A stretch of 64,000 nucleotides of DNA from assembly GCF_037977055.1 (NCBI RefSeq), contig NZ_CP150274.1, positions 3,348,001 to 3,412,000 of the forward strand, in the 5' to 3' direction. This document shows positions 60,717-64,000 of the stretch, piece after piece (within the stretch, counting starts at the first letter, position 1; each line of letters opens with the position of its first letter). The translations under genes were made by a program, and so were the position numbers. Below the pieces are notes generated by a model that did no database searches, was not told where the DNA came from, and saw only the letters and a list, made by a program, of their open reading frames with translations. Source of the DNA: Paenibacillus sp. FSL K6-1096 (lineage in GTDB: Bacteria > Bacillota > Bacilli > Paenibacillales > Paenibacillaceae).

Positions 60717-61708
60717 GCTTCTGGCGGTTCCTGAAATATGAGCGGCCGTATATCGGCCTCTCGGCGGCCGTATTCCTGCTTACCGTTGCCGTGTTTGCGC
60801 TTGATCCGCAGGTGTCCTGGCGCTGGCAATCCTGTGTCTATGCCCTCACGCTGGTCCTTATCGTACTTGCCGGCTTCCTGCTGCACCGTTACTTCAGGAA
60901 TGTGCAGAATCTCCGCCGGATCGCCGATGAAGACACGGTACCGCTGTCCCTGGAGGCTGAGGCCTGCCGGGAGGCTATGGAGAAGCTGCAGATTCAGCAT
61001 ATCCGTGCCCTGAACGAGGTTCAGCTCCAGCAGAAGGAATATTATGATTTCACTGTGACCTGGTTTCATGAGGTGAAGACGCCCATTGCTGTGCTCCGGC
61101 TGATGCAACAGACAGAGATGGATCAGGGCAGCCTGGAAGAAGAGTTATCGCGGATTGAGCACTACATCGACCAGGCCTTATATTATTCCAGGCTCGACAC
61201 CTTTAACCAGGACTACGAAATCTTAAACTGCAATTTAGAACAGCTGGTCAAGGAGGCCGTCAAAGCCCATTCCAAGACGTTCATCTCCAAAAAGATCCGA
61301 ATTCGGCTCGAAGTACAAGCCACAATGGTGCAGAGCGACTCCAAATGGCTGTCCTTCATTCTCAACCAGCTGGTTACGAACAGCCTGAAGTATACCCGTG
61401 ATCAAGGGGAGATCACCTTCTCTACCCGGGTTACGCCGCATGAGAAGCTGCTTATAGTGCGCGATAACGGCATCGGTATTGACCGCAGGGATTTGCCGCG
61501 CGTGTTCAACCGGGGATTCACCGGCTCCAATGGGCGTATGGTGGCAAAATCTACGGGAATGGGGTTGTATCTGGCCCAGGAGCTGTCCAAAAAACTCGGG
61601 CACTACATTTCCTGCGAGTCCGAAGCAGGCAGCTTCAGCGAATTCACCATCCATTTTCCGAAGAACCATGATCCTTATCTGAGGATGCTGCAACCACATA
61701 ACACGTGA
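60713..61708 (+). CDS. Intramembrane-sensing histidine kinase (BceS type)
   Basis: 331 residues with two N-terminal membrane helices (about 13-30 and 41-58) separated by only about ten residues, leaving no sensory ectodomain. H119 is in FTVTWFHEVKTPIAVL, followed by a HATPase (DNGIGIDRRDL, GMGLYLAQELSKKLG). Such kinases detect antimicrobial peptides indirectly through their Bce-type ABC transporter, here encoded convergently downstream. Confidence 0.92.
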   Translation: MSFWRFLKYERPYIGLSAAVFLLTVAVFALDPQVSWRWQSCVYALTLVLIVLAGFLLHRYFRNVQNLRRIADEDTVPLSLEAEACREAMEKLQIQHIRALNEVQLQQKEYYDFTVTWFHEVKTPIAVLRLMQQTEMDQGSLEEELSRIEHYIDQALYYSRLDTFNQDYEILNCNLEQLVKEAVKAHSKTFISKKIRIRLEVQATMVQSDSKWLSFILNQLVTNSLKYTRDQGEITFSTRVTPHEKLLIVRDNGIGIDRRDLPRVFNRGFTGSNGRMVAKSTGMGLYLAQELSKKLGHYISCESEAGSFSEFTIHFPKNHDPYLRMLQPHNT

Positions 61709-61718
61709 AATTTTAATC

Positions 61719-61763
61719 AGGGGTGCCCTAAGCAGCCGTTTCCATGGCTCTTGGAGCACCCCT
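61719..61763. terminator. Bidirectional hairpin between kinase and permease genes
   Basis: AGGGGTGC and GCACCCCT pair around a 29-base loop that itself contains CCTAAG/CTTGG and GCC/GGC pairings. T-runs lie on both sides (CCTTTCG; leftward ATTAAAATTT). Confidence 0.7.
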
Positions 61764-61785
61764 TTCGTTCCCGGGGAAAGCGCTG

Positions 61786-63750
61786 TTAAGGAGCTTCCTG
61801 GACAATTTTGTAATACACTTTCGTAGAAGAAATATAGAACAGTGCGTAAATCAGGAAGTATACGCCCATAATGCCCCATACGGTTTCCGTAAGTCCAGTG
61901 AAACCCTGTACGGAATCGAGAATGTAATACTTGATAATAAACCAGCTGTGCAGCACTCCGAGCATAAGCGGCGGCAGAAAGACGAACAGCAGCTGCTTGC
62001 GGATCACGCTTTTCATCTGCCGGTCATCCACACCCATTTTGCGCAGAATACTGTATTGCAGCCGTTCATCTGTAGCCTCCCGCAGCTGCTTGAAATAAAT
62101 AACGCTGGCCAGCGCGAAGATGGCGATCAGCGCCAGGAAGCCGCTGGAGAACAGCATGAGCGACGAGCCTTCAATCTGCTTGGAGTACACATCAGCGAAT
62201 GAGGAATAGTAGGCACCCGGCGTCTCCGTGACAATGGCATGCACCTGCCTAGACAGCTCCTCGGCCCGGTTAGCATCAGTAATACCGTAGATTTCAAAAG
62301 ACTTCCTCTCCGCATGCGCCTGCAGACGCTCGTAAGCCTCACCGGAAATGACAAGCACCGCCGGTTTGACAATCATGGATGACACCGGATCGGACGCCCA
62401 TCCCAGATAGGCATAATCCAGCTTCGCGGTCACCCGGAAGGTTGTTTCCGCGTCTGTCTTCACAGTGAATCCCGGCTGACTGCTAGCGGGATATGCTTGC
62501 GGGAAATCCGATCCCTGGGCAAGGATTACCGCTTCGTCCCCCTGGAGCTTAAGAGTCTGCTCAGGGTCGCGTTCCTGCATCAGCCTGTTATAGGTTGGCT
62601 CGGATACCAGCAGAACGTCAGGCGTATAGTACTCCGGATTCTCAAATGCTGCCGTCATATCCGTCACCGGTTCAGCGACCAATACCTCCTGCGTCAGATG
62701 ATAGCGGACCTCATGCCCGGAACTGCCAATCAGGCTGTCAATCCGATGGTTCCGGTCAGCGTCCTGCGATTCAAACGCTATATCATTAGGCAGATTCATG
62801 CCCACCGCCTCGAACTGTACCTTATAGTTAATTGTCATGAAGCTGAGCAGCAGCATAATTGCTGCACTGAACAAGGAGATAAAGGTTAAGTTCAGCGTAT
62901 TGCCTCTAATCTGAAAACGCAGGGAAGAGGTCCACAGCATCGTATTGCCTTCGTGGTAGGTTCTGCGGCGGCTTACCGCCTGCAGCAGCCAGCCGGCAAA
63001 TTGGCGGAAGAACAGGTAAGTGCCGGCAATCATCCCTATGGCTACAGCAATCATGCTTGCCGTAGCGTAATCCTGCCAGAACACCGAGCCTTTCCCGCTG
63101 CTGATTAGTGCAAAGGCCATACCCAGCAGAAGGATAGAAATCATAGCCATCACAGCGGAAATACGTACGGGCTTCTCCATCTTTTGCCCGGCATGAAAGA
63201 GCTCAGTAAGCTGCACCCGGTTCAGCATAATGTAGCTCTGTACGCTAATAATTATGGCAAGCAGCAGGAAGACGCCTATGGTTAAAGCTATTGACTGAAC
63301 GGGGAAGGATAACGAGATGACGTTATCGTAGTGCATCAGGTTCATCAGCAGCATCCCAAACAGCTTCGACAGGAGGCCTCCGGCCAGAATCCCTGCGGCC
63401 AGTGAAATTGCGCTCAGGAATAACGTTTCATAGAACACCATACGGGTAATTTGCCGTTCATTCAGGCCATACAGCAGGTACATGCCGAACTCTTTTTTAC
63501 GCTGCTTCATGAAGAAGGAATTGGCATAGAGAATAAAAAAGATGATAAACAAAAATACAATGGCCGAAGCGATGCCTACTCCCGTCTGAAAGTTAGCCCG
63601 GTTCTGCAGCGCATCCATAATATCCTCATTGTACATCAGGGAGGAGAAGGTGAACTGGATAATTACGCCGGTAACCATAGAGAACAGGTAGATTGAATAT
63701 AGACGGAAGTTGCGTTTTACGTTCCTTATCGTCAGCTCGAGCAGGCTCAT
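61786..63750 (-). CDS. BceB-type ABC transporter permease
   Basis: 654 residues. Ten membrane helices: one at the N-terminus, three near 55-160, then pairs, and three at the C-terminus, with a large extracytoplasmic domain of about 200 residues between helices 7 and 8 (starting near VQFEAVGMNLPN and ending near VYSKQIEGSS). This FtsX/MacB-like plan with a big loop is specific to BceB transporters, where the loop binds peptide antibiotics and signals to the kinase. It overlaps the ATPase gene by 4 bp. Convergent with the two-component pair rather than downstream of it. Confidence 0.92.
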   Translation of the reverse strand: MSLLELTIRNVKRNFRLYSIYLFSMVTGVIIQFTFSSLMYNEDIMDALQNRANFQTGVGIASAIVFLFIIFFILYANSFFMKQRKKEFGMYLLYGLNERQITRMVFYETLFLSAISLAAGILAGGLLSKLFGMLLMNLMHYDNVISLSFPVQSIALTIGVFLLLAIIISVQSYIMLNRVQLTELFHAGQKMEKPVRISAVMAMISILLLGMAFALISSGKGSVFWQDYATASMIAVAIGMIAGTYLFFRQFAGWLLQAVSRRRTYHEGNTMLWTSSLRFQIRGNTLNLTFISLFSAAIMLLLSFMTINYKVQFEAVGMNLPNDIAFESQDADRNHRIDSLIGSSGHEVRYHLTQEVLVAEPVTDMTAAFENPEYYTPDVLLVSEPTYNRLMQERDPEQTLKLQGDEAVILAQGSDFPQAYPASSQPGFTVKTDAETTFRVTAKLDYAYLGWASDPVSSMIVKPAVLVISGEAYERLQAHAERKSFEIYGITDANRAEELSRQVHAIVTETPGAYYSSFADVYSKQIEGSSLMLFSSGFLALIAIFALASVIYFKQLREATDERLQYSILRKMGVDDRQMKSVIRKQLLFVFLPPLMLGVLHSWFIIKYYILDSVQGFTGLTETVWGIMGVYFLIYALFYISSTKVYYKIVQEAP

Positions 63751-64000
63751 CGCAGCTTGCCCCCCATCAGGCTTTGGGTTTCCAGAATGCGTTCGTAGAA
63801 TACTTTCTGCAGTTGGTCACCTGCGTAAAGCTCATTGACAATGCCTCCATCCCGCAGAAAAATCACCCTTTTGCAATAGCTGGCGGCATAAGGATCATGA
63901 GTCACCATCATAATCGTTGTGCCGAATGCCTTATTCAGCTCCACCAGCTGCTCCAGCAGCTGCGTCGCGGACCGTGAATCCAGCGCTCCCGTTGGCTCAT
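63747..64000 (-). CDS. BceA-type ABC transporter ATPase (partial)
   Basis: Only the C-terminal 84 codons are inside the window; the 5' part lies beyond 64000. The visible part has the Walker B/D-loop region EPTGALDSRSA and the switch motif TIMMVTHDPYAASYCKRVIFLRDGG, typical of lipoprotein/bacitracin-type exporters. The stop overlaps the permease start (ATGA), so the two are translated together. Confidence 0.93.
   Translation of the reverse strand, partial: EPTGALDSRSATQLLEQLVELNKAFGTTIMMVTHDPYAASYCKRVIFLRDGGIVNELYAGDQLQKVFYERILETQSLMGGKLR

Noticed and set aside
1-64000. rRNA, tRNA, insertion sequence, integrase or phage genes
   Set aside because: I looked for conserved rRNA segments, tRNA-like TTCGAATC/CCA patterns and transposase motifs while reading and found none; short RNA genes could have been missed by eye.

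Overview
The window looks like a chromosomal segment of a Paenibacillus-type firmicute. The supporting evidence is moderately high GC, strong AGGAGG-type ribosome binding sites with many GTG/TTG starts, a guanine-class riboswitch ahead of xpt-pbuX, a stand-alone bacterial nitric oxide synthase, a very large multidomain kinase of 7TMR-DISM type, and a Bce-type antimicrobial peptide sensing module. The species call is inference from gene content. I saw no rRNA, tRNA, phage, transposase or CRISPR array. All positions and motif readings were made by eye; family names come from recognisable motifs, not searches.

Layout. 1-6900: leftward exopolysaccharide operon resembling a Gram-positive cellulose-synthase locus (GH8-like lipoprotein, polytopic membrane protein, DUF2334-like protein, GT2 synthase, BcsB-like protein cut by the left edge). 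6901-7397: intergenic block with two short tandem-repeat families. 7398-11647: leftward six-gene membrane/polyamine-type cluster (small protein, Ser/Gly-rich secreted protein, glutathionylspermidine-synthase-like ATP-grasp enzyme, lipoprotein, DUF350 protein, K+ channel), comparable to E. coli yjf and ygiBC operons. 11811-16061: a giant sensor kinase and its BTAD-type response regulator. 16298-18464: guanine riboswitch, xpt, pbuX. 18740-23523: two rightward hybrid kinases. 23632-24958: AraC regulator and VOC protein. 24971-28754: ECF sigma factor, membrane anti-sigma candidate, and two secreted paralogues of the anti-sigma ectodomain. 28971-35453: AEC carrier, GreA, DHA2 exporter with divergent MarR, a 14-copy 51-bp repeat array, DUF6509-like protein, RlmN, GIY-YIG protein. 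35551-40952: TetR, nitric oxide synthase, EcsC, small proteins, a large transporter. 41041-43998: flavinylated fumarate-reductase-like lipoprotein with a MerR regulator and a textbook MerR promoter. 44159-53961: Cho-like nuclease, hydrolase, DUF3021/LytTR pair, a second 51-bp repeat array, two quinone/NAD(P)H enzymes with divergent MarR, a TetR/DHA2 pair, an NlpC/P60 hydrolase and a PhnA-like protein. 54111-59937: GNAT, catalase-like protein, lipid kinase, phosphotransferase, DinB, papain-like protein and a CdsA-like enzyme. 60045-64000: Bce-type regulator and kinase (rightward) facing their ABC transporter (leftward, cut by the right edge).

How the pieces fit. Much of the window is cell-envelope sensing and export: polysaccharide synthesis, an ECF/anti-sigma locus, five kinase or LytTR-type regulatory genes, BceRS-AB, and regulator-transporter pairs with operator-like dyads I could read directly.

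The least explained material is (a) a family of 51-bp repeats at four intergenic sites, always on the downstream side of a leftward gene and always in the same orientation, plus an unrelated repeat of about the same period beside one of them, and (b) the sigma/anti-sigma locus whose sensor ectodomain has been copied into two exported proteins, one of which has lost its lipobox cysteine.
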